Notes under the pieces: model-generated | Told to the model about the DNA's origin: nothing | The model's database searches: none | What the model saw: only the letters and a program-made list of their open reading frames with translations | Translations under genes and position numbers: made by a program | Assembly: GCF_947179115.1 (NCBI RefSeq) | Contig: NZ_CAMXCI010000001.1 | Location: 744,001 to 808,000, forward strand | Origin: Commensalibacter papalotli | GTDB taxonomy: Bacteria; Pseudomonadota; Alphaproteobacteria; Acetobacterales; Acetobacteraceae | Reading direction: 5' to 3' | DNA length: 64,000 bases | Shown here: positions 34,453 to 42,828 of the stretch, piece by piece | Layout of the letters: each line of letters starts with the position of its first letter | How positions within the stretch are numbered: the first letter of the stretch is position 1

Positions 34453-35499
34453 ATGCAGCATGCACAAGAATGGTTTGATTATATTCTGAGTTCTCAATGG
34501 GTAGAGTTAGGAAATAATAACCTTATTCAACCCCAAAGAAATGCTGATGGTATATGGACACTTGGGAAAATTACTGTTTGTGATCAAGATATATTAAATG
34601 CTTGCCCTTCTTCTGATATCTCAAATCTTCAAGAATTCCATATTCTCCACGATTCTTGGAAAGCTGCCTCTTTTAAAATTTATAGACCTTTAATTTATTT
34701 TTGTGCTTTTGGTAAAAATGAGATCTTTGAATGTGTATATACAGCTATACAATCATTAATAGAATTTGGGCATTGGCAGCATGATATTGCAATTCTTACT
34801 TCAGAAGATAAAAAAGACGATTTCCAATTATTACTACTCCTCGCTTCTTTGAATCTAAAAAAAAGATTACACCTTATCATAGTCCCTGCTTCAGAAAAAA
34901 TTGACTGGTATATATCAAGATATCGTATAGACCATCCTATATTTAAAAAAGCACAACCTATACTTTATCTTGATACAGATATAATGTGTGATGCTCCATT
35001 AGATGAACTTTTAATTAGCCTTATTAATAGCCCTCTTATTCATGCATGCAAAGAGGGGGTAATTGATGAAGGTGGTCCAGAAACCAGTGGATATTGGTAT
35101 GGATGGCGGTTAATGCAAGAAGACCATGTTCCTTTTAATCCTAAAGGGTTTGGTTTTTCTTCTGGAGTATTACTTTTTAATAATACTAAAACAACACAAC
35201 CATTTTTTGATATGATTAGAAGATCCACTAATGGATTTATCCAAAAGAATGGATATAACGGCGTATCTTATGACCAACGTTTTGCTAATTATATTTTATT
35301 AAAATTTAAGCAAGTAGAAATTAATATATTGGAAAAATGGGTGTATTTATACCGTATTCCGCAACAAACTACACTTACACCCAGTGGCAATAATAAGAGA
35401 GGATTGGTTCATTTTTTAAATTCTTCAACTGAAAATAAACTAATCACAATGAAAAAATATCTAAATGATCTACGTTTTCGCGCAAAATACAATAATTAG
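34453..35499 (+). CDS. glycosyltransferase, GT8-like
   Basis: A 348-residue probable nucleotide-sugar-dependent glycosyltransferase. The core resembles GT8: a strand/helix region FCAFGKNEIFECVYTAIQSL, then LYLDTDIMCDAPLDEL with the metal-binding D174-T175-D176, and later GFGFSSGVLLFNN and a His-containing tail HFLNSS. The first about 70 residues are not part of this fold and are unassigned. No signal or membrane segment. It lies alone between the M16 peptidase and pyrD genes. Acceptor and sugar are unknown; it may act on a cell-surface glycan. Confidence 0.72.
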   Translation: MQHAQEWFDYILSSQWVELGNNNLIQPQRNADGIWTLGKITVCDQDILNACPSSDISNLQEFHILHDSWKAASFKIYRPLIYFCAFGKNEIFECVYTAIQSLIEFGHWQHDIAILTSEDKKDDFQLLLLLASLNLKKRLHLIIVPASEKIDWYISRYRIDHPIFKKAQPILYLDTDIMCDAPLDELLISLINSPLIHACKEGVIDEGGPETSGYWYGWRLMQEDHVPFNPKGFGFSSGVLLFNNTKTTQPFFDMIRRSTNGFIQKNGYNGVSYDQRFANYILLKFKQVEINILEKWVYLYRIPQQTTLTPSGNNKRGLVHFLNSSTENKLITMKKYLNDLRFRAKYNN

Positions 35500-35505
35500 T
35501 ATAAT

Positions 35506-35552
35506 ATAGAACTATCTTCTTTAATTATAAGATAGCTCTAAAATTATTATTT
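35506..35552. terminator. hairpin between the GT8-like gene and pyrD
   Basis: CTATCTT / AAGATAG stem with extra AGA/TCT pairs, followed by an A/T stretch, between convergent genes. Confidence 0.55.
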
Positions 35553-35559
35553 TCTGACT

Positions 35560-36678
35560 TTAAAGAGCTACCCCTTTTAATTCAGAAATATTTTGAATAT
35601 TTTCTCGACTTAAAATCTCTATTATTTCTTGCTTCATATTTTGAACTAAACTTGGGCCCTTATAAATCAAAGCACTATAAACTTGTGTAAAGTCTGCTCC
35701 ATACATGATTTTTTCAATCACATCAGCACCCGTTTCAATTCCTCCACACCCAATCAATGTTAATCGGCCTTTGGAAAGACGAGCCACTCTGGCCAACATT
35801 TCTGTGCTTTTTTTGCGAATTGGACGTCCTGATAATCCTCCAGGCTCATAACGAAAATCTCCCTGCAAATCATCAGGACGGGAAATCGTTGTGTTCGTTA
35901 AAATTAACCCAGTAATTCCCGCATCTATTGCCGTTTCGACAATAGCTTCGACTTCTTTTTCCTCTAAATCTGGTGCCAACTTCACTAGCAAAGGGGGATG
36001 CGCTGGATGTTGATCTTTAATAGCTGCCAAGATTTTTCGCAAACGTGAGGGATGCTGTAAGTCCCTTAACCCTGGAGTATTGGGGGATGAAAGGTTTAGG
36101 ACAATATAATCTGCATAATGAGAAACTATACCCACAAGATAGGGATAATCTTTTTCAGGATTTGCCCCAATCTTGTTAATCCCGATGTTTACCCCGACAG
36201 GGATATGAACTTTTGTTTTAAATGGTCCATGAATATTACGTATACGTGCTAATCTTCCGATAACACGATTAATTCCATCATTGTTAAATCCCATACGGTT
36301 AATAATTGCGCCATCTTCAATCAAACGGAACAACCGAGGTTTAGGGTTACCCTCTTGTGGGCGAGGTGTCACTGTTCCAACTTCAACAGCACCAAAACCA
36401 AGCCTGGATAATGGGGAAATTACCATTGCATTTTTATCAAATCCTGCTGCCAGTCCTATAGGGTTGGGAAAAGATAACCCCATAGCGTTAATCTTTAACC
36501 TTGGATCATCCTGCCAAGGTTTACGCCCCCCACAAAATCCCAGTAACAAGCTAGAAATTGCTAAATTATGTCCTGTTTCAGGGCTAAAACATCTAAATCC
36601 TTTGAATATCCAGGGATAACAAAATGAAATTACCTCTTGTTCAAGTTTAGATACTCTATCTCCGATTTTTGACTTCAT
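35560..36678 (-). CDS. pyrD: dihydroorotate dehydrogenase (quinone)
   Basis: Class 2, membrane-associated FMN enzyme that oxidises dihydroorotate to orotate with quinone in pyrimidine synthesis. 372 residues. The N-terminal about 45 residues form the helical quinone-tunnel segment, here with a somewhat long leader (MKSKIGDRVSKLEQEV). The barrel carries NPIGLAAGFDKNA, GFGAVEVGTVTPRPQEGNPKPRLFR, the catalytic NLSSPNTPG (residues 195-203), LVKLAPDL, LTNTT and LIGCGGIETGADV. Everything needed is present. Single gene, divergent from nothing close, with the terminator of the phosphate transporter gene just upstream. Confidence 0.96.
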   Translation of the reverse strand: MKSKIGDRVSKLEQEVISFCYPWIFKGFRCFSPETGHNLAISSLLLGFCGGRKPWQDDPRLKINAMGLSFPNPIGLAAGFDKNAMVISPLSRLGFGAVEVGTVTPRPQEGNPKPRLFRLIEDGAIINRMGFNNDGINRVIGRLARIRNIHGPFKTKVHIPVGVNIGINKIGANPEKDYPYLVGIVSHYADYIVLNLSSPNTPGLRDLQHPSRLRKILAAIKDQHPAHPPLLVKLAPDLEEKEVEAIVETAIDAGITGLILTNTTISRPDDLQGDFRYEPGGLSGRPIRKKSTEMLARVARLSKGRLTLIGCGGIETGADVIEKIMYGADFTQVYSALIYKGPSLVQNMKQEIIEILSRENIQNISELKGVAL

Positions 36679-36711
36679 TATTTAATTCCCAATTATGCAA
36701 TATCTCAAAAT

Positions 36712-36743
36712 AAAAACAGATCCCATCACAGAATCTGTTTTTT
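36712..36743 (-). terminator. terminator of the phosphate transporter gene
   Basis: AAAAACAGAT / ATCTGTTTTT 10-bp stem, 11-nt loop, with a T tract on the minus strand. Confidence 0.75.
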
Positions 36744-36790
36744 CATCTTACCTTGAACTCTATCAATTGAAAGGCGCTTGACCTAAATTC

Positions 36791-38347
36791 TTAAAAGAAT
36801 TTCAAAAATAACCAAAACAAACAACCTGATAATATAATAGACATCGGTAAAGTTAGTACCCAAGCCATCGCCATATTCCGAATGGTCTTCCACTGAATAC
36901 CATTTCCTCGGCCTACAGAAGTCCCCGCAATAGCAGAAGTTACAACATGAGTTGTACTAATGGGCATATGAAACTCATTTCCCATTTGAATCATCGTCAT
37001 GGCAACAGTTTCTGCAACTGCACCTTGACCATAACTCATTTCATGCTTACCAATTTTTTTACCAACCGTTACCACAATGCGTTTCCAACCCACCATAGTA
37101 CCAAGACCTAATGCAATCGCAACGACCACTTTGACCCAAGGGGGAATAAATTGAATGGCAGTAACAATATCACTCTCAAAATTCTCTATAATTTTTTCTT
37201 GTTCTTTAGGTAGATCAGCTTGTAAGTGCGTAAAATGAATTAAATTTTGATCTAGTAAATATAAATTATTTCTTAGATTTGTTTGGTTTTCTACAGGAAC
37301 TTCTCTAAAAGTTGTTTTATTACCAACATCTACTTGAATGAGTTTCAACATTGTTCTCATTGCAGGAATAGTATCGGGTAACAAATGATTTTTTTGAATT
37401 GTTTTTGTTAAAATAGCGCGACTGTCTTCTAATGATAATACAGTATCGGAACCATAATTCGCCAAAATCTTATCTACGACAATTGCCTGATGCGTAAATT
37501 CTTCAACCTGTTTTGAAGATACTGCATTATTTAAAGCATATGCTGTGGGAACAGTTCCGATCAAAATCAACATAATCAGCCCCATTCCCTTTTGACCATC
37601 ATTAGAGCCATGGCTGAAACTGACACCCGTACAGGTTAAAATTAATAACAAACGCATAGGCCAAGGCGGGGCTTTCCCATCTTTAGGAGCTTGATATAAG
37701 GTTGGAATGGGTAATAAAACCCGCATTAAATTCATACATAATAATGCAATAACAAACCCTGCCAAGGGGCTGAAGATCAACGCTTTAAAAACTTGTAATG
37801 CTTGCCCCCAATCTACTCCACTAGCAACGCTATCCCCCATTAATAATTGATTCATTAATCCAACCCCTAGGATTGAACCAATCAATGTATGAGATGAAGA
37901 GTTAGGAATACCAAAAAACCACGTTAATAAATTCCAGATGACTGCTGCTAATAATAAAGCAAAAATCATTGAGAATCCTGCTTCGCTTCCTACTTTTAAT
38001 ACCAGTTCAATAGGAAGTAAGGAAATAATTGTATAAGCAACAGCACCACTAGATAATAAAACCCCAATGAAATTCCATATACCTGACCAAATCACGGCAA
38101 AAGTGGGAGGCAGTGAATTACTATAAATTACTGTTGCAACAGCATTAGCTGTATCATGAAAACCATTTACAAATTCAAAACCAAGTGCAATAATTAACGC
38201 CAAGCCTAACAATAAAAAAGCCAAAGACGATGAGTGTGTGGAACCAATGAGATCCTCACGCACATGTAGTATGGTATAAATAATTGCGCCCAATAAAACA
38301 GATAAAAAAGCAATCGTATTAAGCAGCGATCGATTACGAAGGGTCAT
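36791..38347 (-). CDS. low-affinity inorganic phosphate transporter (Pit/PHO4 family)
   Basis: Inner-membrane metal-phosphate:H+ symporter of 518 residues with about ten helices. The duplicated PHO4 signature is present: FVNGFHDTANAVATVIYS near residue 60 and VAETVAMTMIQMGNEFHMPISTTHVVTSAI near the C-terminus, plus SFSHGSNDGQKGMGL. A large hydrophilic loop (about residues 275-395) lies between the two halves, as in PitA. It is divergent from cysG over a 451-bp gap. No Pho box was identified by eye. Confidence 0.93.
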   Translation of the reverse strand: MTLRNRSLLNTIAFLSVLLGAIIYTILHVREDLIGSTHSSSLAFLLLGLALIIALGFEFVNGFHDTANAVATVIYSNSLPPTFAVIWSGIWNFIGVLLSSGAVAYTIISLLPIELVLKVGSEAGFSMIFALLLAAVIWNLLTWFFGIPNSSSHTLIGSILGVGLMNQLLMGDSVASGVDWGQALQVFKALIFSPLAGFVIALLCMNLMRVLLPIPTLYQAPKDGKAPPWPMRLLLILTCTGVSFSHGSNDGQKGMGLIMLILIGTVPTAYALNNAVSSKQVEEFTHQAIVVDKILANYGSDTVLSLEDSRAILTKTIQKNHLLPDTIPAMRTMLKLIQVDVGNKTTFREVPVENQTNLRNNLYLLDQNLIHFTHLQADLPKEQEKIIENFESDIVTAIQFIPPWVKVVVAIALGLGTMVGWKRIVVTVGKKIGKHEMSYGQGAVAETVAMTMIQMGNEFHMPISTTHVVTSAIAGTSVGRGNGIQWKTIRNMAMAWVLTLPMSIILSGCLFWLFLKFF

Positions 38348-38798
38348 ATTTTAAACTTTTTTTGTATGAAAAGTAAAAATTGTTTCTAAGAAAATCATTT
38401 TATAAATGCTTTATAATTTTAAAAACAAAAGAAAATAAGGGTATGTAAATAGATAATCACTTTTAGTAAATAAACGACGAACCTGTATATAGGATCTCAT
38501 CGGGAATATCCTGACCTTATTAAACAATAGCAATGAGTTTTATCATCTTGGTTTGACTTTACAAAAGAACCCCGCTCATCACAAGAGGGCAAGCATGAGA
38601 AAAAAAAAAAACTTATATAGCGTTATAAAAAAATAACAGTTTTTATATTAACGCTCTTAATACTCCTCTTCCATACTATAGTTTTCTGATTTCACAATTA
38701 AAAAAACAAGTTCTCTTTTAATCAAAATAAAATTAAGATATGAACATTAATTATATATTCTTACTATTTCCCTTAATGATAGGTTTTATATTCATATT
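38348..38798. other. 451-bp intergenic region between pit and cysG
   Basis: No coding frame was supported. It contains an interrupted hairpin (38619-38655: AGCGTTA...TAACGCT with an A/T-rich inner stem) and a run of about eleven A's at 38600. It must hold both divergent promoters; no specific operator or riboswitch was recognised. Confidence 0.45.
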
Positions 38799-40196
38799 AT
38801 GAATTCCCCCTCTCCCTTTTCTTATTTTCCTATTACATTACGCATTGATAACTCCCGACTTGTTATTGTCGGAGGTGGGCAAATAGCAGCTAGAAAAATC
38901 CGATTGCTGTTGGATAAGAATGCCCACATAGAAATTTTTGCACAAGAATTATGTCCTGAGCTCCAGCAACTAGAGCAACAAGGGATCGTAAAATTTTATG
39001 GAAATATTAAAGATAAAGAACATTTTAAACACCATATTCGCAGTGCACGCTTAATTTTTGCTGCTACCGATGATCAAACATACAATTCTTATATCTCTGA
39101 GTGGGCACAAGAGTGTAATATTCCAGTATGTGCCGTTGATAACCCACAATATTCCAGTTTTATTACACCCGCAATCATTGATCGAAATCCTGTTCAAATT
39201 GCTATTTCAACAGGTGGGACTGCCCCCGTTTTAAGTAGACGTATTCGTGAAATCATAGAACCCATTATCAATCAAACCACAGGGCCTTTGGCACGTTTTA
39301 TGGGAAAACATCGCCATTGGGTAAAAAAAAACCTTCCTGTCACTGAACAGCGCCAACGTTTATGGGAACGATTTTTAGATGGCCGTGGCACGTCTTTCAT
39401 CGAACAACATCAAGAAGAGCAAGCTTTTGCGCATTTACAAGAATTAATAGAACATCATGACTTGACAAAAGGTGAAATATGGCTGGTTGGTGCTGGCCCT
39501 GGTGATCCTGATCTTTTGACCTTAAAAGCGCTTCATTGTTTACAAAATGCAGATGTGATTTTATATGATCATTTACTGTCCAATGAGGCCCTAAAGCGAA
39601 TTCGTCGTGATGCTTTGTTGATATATGTTGGTAAGCAAAAAAAGAAACATACCCTACCACAACAAAGTATTAACGAGCTGCTAATTGAACATGCGTTAAA
39701 GGGAAAACGTGTTTTACGATTAAAGGGCGGAGACCCTTTTATCTTTGGCCGTGGTGGTGAAGAAGCAGAAGCCTTGGTCAAAGCTGGTATTCCTTTTAAA
39801 ATTATCCCAGGAATTTCTGCTGCCAATGGGTGTGCATCCTATAGTGGCATTCCTCTTACTCATCGCGATTGTGCACAGGCTTGTTTAATTTTAACAGGGC
39901 ATACTCAACATGAAGGTGAATTAAATCTGCCTTGGGAAAGTATGACTGATCAACAGCAAACACTTGTTATCTATATGGGGTTAAGCACTATTTCTCAATT
40001 ATGCCAAGAGCTAATTGATAGGGGTATGCCACCCTCATGGCCCGCGGCTGCTATTCAAAACGGAACTTTACCTAATCAACAAACCCTTATTGGGACACTA
40101 GGAAATTTACCACAATTAGTGCAACAAGCTCATTTTAAAAGCCCTGTGTTGCTTATTATTGGGAAAGTTGTTGAGCATCAAGTTATTTCGCCTTAG
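38799..40196 (+). CDS. cysG: siroheme synthase CysG (trifunctional)
   Basis: Converts uroporphyrinogen III to siroheme, the cofactor of assimilatory sulfite reductase. 465 residues. The N-terminal precorrin-2 dehydrogenase/ferrochelatase (about 1-215) has LVIVGGGQIAARK, FAATDD and ISTGGTAPVLSRRIRE. The C-terminal SAM-dependent uroporphyrinogen methyltransferase (about 225-465) has VGAGPGDPDLLTLKA, LRLKGGDPFIFGRGGEE, PGISAANGCASYSGIPLTHR, and a C-terminal KSPVLLIIGKVV. Full-length fused form. It connects functionally with metY in the window, since both serve sulfide incorporation. Transcribed alone from a long AT-rich leader. Confidence 0.97.
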   Translation: MNSPSPFSYFPITLRIDNSRLVIVGGGQIAARKIRLLLDKNAHIEIFAQELCPELQQLEQQGIVKFYGNIKDKEHFKHHIRSARLIFAATDDQTYNSYISEWAQECNIPVCAVDNPQYSSFITPAIIDRNPVQIAISTGGTAPVLSRRIREIIEPIINQTTGPLARFMGKHRHWVKKNLPVTEQRQRLWERFLDGRGTSFIEQHQEEQAFAHLQELIEHHDLTKGEIWLVGAGPGDPDLLTLKALHCLQNADVILYDHLLSNEALKRIRRDALLIYVGKQKKKHTLPQQSINELLIEHALKGKRVLRLKGGDPFIFGRGGEEAEALVKAGIPFKIIPGISAANGCASYSGIPLTHRDCAQACLILTGHTQHEGELNLPWESMTDQQQTLVIYMGLSTISQLCQELIDRGMPPSWPAAAIQNGTLPNQQTLIGTLGNLPQLVQQAHFKSPVLLIIGKVVEHQVISP

Positions 40197-40298
40197 TAAA
40201 ATTTAAAAGTTTCTATTAAAAATACATTCATTCATATAAACTTTATATTATACTATATCACAAACATTATTTATTAATTTTATAGATTGGATCAACAT

Positions 40299-40622
40299 AT
40301 GAGTGAACAATGCATTTCCAAAGAAGATTTTCAGCAACTACAACAAGAAGTTAAAAATTTAAAATTAGAAAATCAACAACTTAGTGCTGCACTTTTATTA
40401 ATGCAACAACTGATTTCTGCCTTTGCAGTCGATTTAAACCCTATCGATCGAGCAGGATTAATTCACAATATTGACAATAATTTTAAAGAACTTGGTGCAG
40501 CAGATACTATTCCTTTATCTCCTACGCCATCACGCCCTTCTACTGCATTAAATGTAGCTCTAAAATTGCATCAAATGAGTAAAATTTCTGAGATGTTCAA
40601 CCAAACAAAAGACTATATCTAA
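40299..40622 (+). CDS. small coiled-coil hypothetical protein
   Basis: Not recognised by family. From the chosen ATG at 40299 it is 107 residues; GGA lies 7 bases upstream, and a TTG at 40287 would add four. Residues about 6-45 form a leucine/glutamine-rich heptad region (FQQLQQEVKNLKLENQQLSAALLLMQQLI), then a short helical segment and a Pro/Ser-rich linker (SPTPSRPS). No signal or membrane segment. It may be a small oligomerising or partner protein. It sits alone between cysG and the convergent glutaredoxin gene. Confidence 0.6.
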   Translation: MSEQCISKEDFQQLQQEVKNLKLENQQLSAALLLMQQLISAFAVDLNPIDRAGLIHNIDNNFKELGAADTIPLSPTPSRPSTALNVALKLHQMSKISEMFNQTKDYI

Positions 40623-40675
40623 GCATGATTTTGAGGCAATATATTTTATCAATATACTGTCTCTGCCTTTATACC

Positions 40676-41326
40676 TTAATTGGCAAATTCATCATTTAGT
40701 GGAATAAAACAAGTTTCAGAAGCCTTGTTCCGCCATCTGTCGACAGTAGGACCATAAACCAACCCTTTGATAATAGACAAAGAATGCAATTGTGCAAAAA
40801 GAGAGAAATCACTCATAGAGAGATCTCTTTCAAGATCAATCAAAGGATAATCAAATAAAATATCTTCTAAATCATCAATAGCTCGTTGAGCTCTTTGTAA
40901 CAAAGCTGGATCAGCTAAATCTGACATAAAACCTCTGCCTGAAGGGTCCTTATTATTATGAAAATATTTTCTAGATTCTTCTGAGCCAAATTCAGGGAAA
41001 GGTGCTCGTATCCAACGAGGATAAGTTAAACGATAAATAAAACGCTCTACCCCTTTGACCCAATCTGTAATCTCATCCACTTCTGGTATAATCACTTTGG
41101 GTTGACCTAGATTCTGATCAATAAACTGAATAATGTCTTTGCTTTCTGACATAAAAACATTTGGTTTATATTCTAAAACAGGCAACAACTTACGCCCTAC
41201 CATTTGCATAGGAGTTTGAACATCGTCATATAATAAATAAGCAACCTCAACAGGATAATTTTTTAAAACAAAAACCATTTTTGTCATGACACAAAAAGGA
41301 CAATGTTCATAAATATAAAGTTTCAT
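40676..41326 (-). CDS. grxB: glutaredoxin 2 (GrxB)
   Basis: GST-like monothiol/dithiol glutaredoxin of the Grx2 type, reducing protein disulfides with glutathione. 216 residues: N-terminal thioredoxin fold with C9-P-F-C12 (CPYC in E. coli) in YEHCPFCVMTKMVF, GRKLLPVLEY with the cis-Pro loop, and MSESKDIIQFID. An all-helical C-terminal domain (from about 85) follows with the Grx2-specific ERDLSMSDFSLFAQLHSLSIIKGL. Cytosolic. It is divergent from the ecotin gene. Confidence 0.93.
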   Translation of the reverse strand: MKLYIYEHCPFCVMTKMVFVLKNYPVEVAYLLYDDVQTPMQMVGRKLLPVLEYKPNVFMSESKDIIQFIDQNLGQPKVIIPEVDEITDWVKGVERFIYRLTYPRWIRAPFPEFGSEESRKYFHNNKDPSGRGFMSDLADPALLQRAQRAIDDLEDILFDYPLIDLERDLSMSDFSLFAQLHSLSIIKGLVYGPTVDRWRNKASETCFIPLNDEFAN

Positions 41327-41439
41327 AACTTATCCAAATCAAGGTTATTCTTCAAAAAAAACAGAAGAGGTTTCTCAGCAGCTCTTGTAAGCATTATGCT
41401 AAAATATTTCTTTACACCATTATTTTCAAGGAAAATAAA

Positions 41440-41946
41440 ATGCACTTTTTTAAAAAAACTTCACTTTCAAAATTTAGTTTGTTTTTACTATGCTGTTTTT
41501 CTATGATTTTTTATACAATGACAGGCAATGCAACAAACAAAAAAGACCCTATGTCAATTTGGCCAAAAGCAGAATTAGGGTATAAAAGAGTTGTCATTCA
41601 ACTTCCGACTTTAAAAGACGAAGACGCATACCGTGTTGAATTAGTTCCACAAAAAACTATGAAAGCAGATTGTAATCACATCATGATCAACGGAAAGATT
41701 GAAATAAAACCTTTGACTGGATGGGGATATGAATATTATGTTTTAAGCCAAATATCTCAGCCAGCATCTACAAGAATGGCATGCTTTCCCGCAGTCACAC
41801 AGTCAAAATCAATTACCATTCAAACGGATTTATCTTTTATAAGATATAATAGTAAACTCCCTATTGTTGTTTATATTCCAAAAGACGTTCAATTATCTTA
41901 TCGTATATGGTCAGCTGCTCCTTTACAAAATGCTGAAAATAAATAA
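41440..41946 (+). CDS. eco: ecotin-family periplasmic serine protease inhibitor
   Basis: Secreted inhibitor of trypsin-fold serine proteases, working as a dimer that clamps the protease. 168 residues including a signal peptide (to about TGNAT). The ecotin body follows: WPKAELGYKRVVIQLP, the WGYEYYV strand, and the C-terminal dimer arm YNSKLPIVVYIP. The reactive loop is ASTR-MAC with R112 at P1. C78 and C115 are 37 apart, exactly as C50 and C87 in E. coli ecotin, which confirms the alignment. E. coli has Met at P1, so Arg here predicts preference for trypsin-like targets. Possible role: blocking host gut proteases or predatory bacterial ones. Confidence 0.93.
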   Translation: MHFFKKTSLSKFSLFLLCCFSMIFYTMTGNATNKKDPMSIWPKAELGYKRVVIQLPTLKDEDAYRVELVPQKTMKADCNHIMINGKIEIKPLTGWGYEYYVLSQISQPASTRMACFPAVTQSKSITIQTDLSFIRYNSKLPIVVYIPKDVQLSYRIWSAAPLQNAENK

Positions 41947-41997
41947 CGCTCATTACCAATATTATTTTTTTTACTTTTTTTCTTTAAATCAGTTGCG

Positions 41998-42017
41998 AGG
42001 AGTTATATATAACTCCT
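41998..42017. repeat. perfect 20-bp palindrome
   Basis: The sequence AGGAGTTATATATAACTCCT is an exact palindrome in the 107-bp gap between the ecotin gene and the GT25 gene, about 37 bp before the GT25 start. It may be an operator or part of a weak terminator. Confidence 0.5.
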
Positions 42018-42053
42018 ATACCATCCTTATATATGTGATCTGATGAGGAACAT

Positions 42054-42827
42054 ATGTTACCAATCTATCTTATTAACTTGCAACGTCATACCGAACGTCT
42101 AGAGCAATTCAAAGCAAATAATCCTTTTTTAATTAAGCATTTAAATGTTTTTACTGCTTATGACGGATATCGTTTAGCACGTAGACAACTGATTATGGAT
42201 GGTTTAATTACAGATCGAAATAACTATGACGCAAGATCCCTTGGTATTTTAAAATCTCATTCAGAACTTTGGAAAATTGCAGCAAAAAGTGAGCATGGTA
42301 TTACTATCATGGAGGACGATGTTATTGTTCACCCTGATTTTATGAAAATGAATAATGAGCTAATCGAAAATAAACAAAAATATGATATTATTGCTTGGGG
42401 ATATAATCTTGATTGGCCTATTCGCTTGCAAACAGCCAAAGGCCTGCCCTCTTCTTTAATCTCATATTTGGTTAAGGTTGGACAAACTGATCAATTTCAC
42501 GGATTTAATCAAATTGGATCTTATGGTGATAAAATAGATAAAGAAACCTACCTATCACAAACGATAACACCAAGCTTTATTCCTACCAAAATGTTTGCGG
42601 GTCTTCCTTGCTATTCCATTACACCTCAATGCGCACAAGCATTGCTTGATCAATTCCCAATTGATATTTACAATATACACTTTTATGGTGCTGTTTGTGC
42701 GAAAAATAACGAGTCAGGAATAGACATCACCCTGGAATATTTATACCGCAATATGAATGTTGTAATAGCATCTCCATTTTTAGCTTATTCTAATAACGAA
42801 AAATTAACAAATACGCCAAAAGAATAA
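42054..42827 (+). CDS. glycosyltransferase family 25 (LPS-type) protein
   Basis: A 257-residue cytosolic glycosyltransferase of the LPS-biosynthesis GT25 family. It begins IYLINLQRHTERLEQF, the family's N-terminal signature; the GILKSHSELWKIAAKSEHGITIMED segment leads to the metal-binding E87-D88-D89 followed by VIVHPDF. Near the end, FAGLPCYSITPQCAQALL is the usual acceptor-side block with AYSITP-type sequence. The sugar and acceptor are unknown, probably LPS core. Its stop is 1 bp from the convergent stop of the 590-residue gene. Confidence 0.88.
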   Translation: MLPIYLINLQRHTERLEQFKANNPFLIKHLNVFTAYDGYRLARRQLIMDGLITDRNNYDARSLGILKSHSELWKIAAKSEHGITIMEDDVIVHPDFMKMNNELIENKQKYDIIAWGYNLDWPIRLQTAKGLPSSLISYLVKVGQTDQFHGFNQIGSYGDKIDKETYLSQTITPSFIPTKMFAGLPCYSITPQCAQALLDQFPIDIYNIHFYGAVCAKNNESGIDITLEYLYRNMNVVIASPFLAYSNNEKLTNTPKE

Positions 42828-42828
42828 A

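Noticed and set aside
38595..38615. A-rich run as a terminator or homopolymer-switch
   Set aside because: The run is on the wrong side of the small CTCAT/ATGAG repeat for either strand and lies in non-coding DNA.
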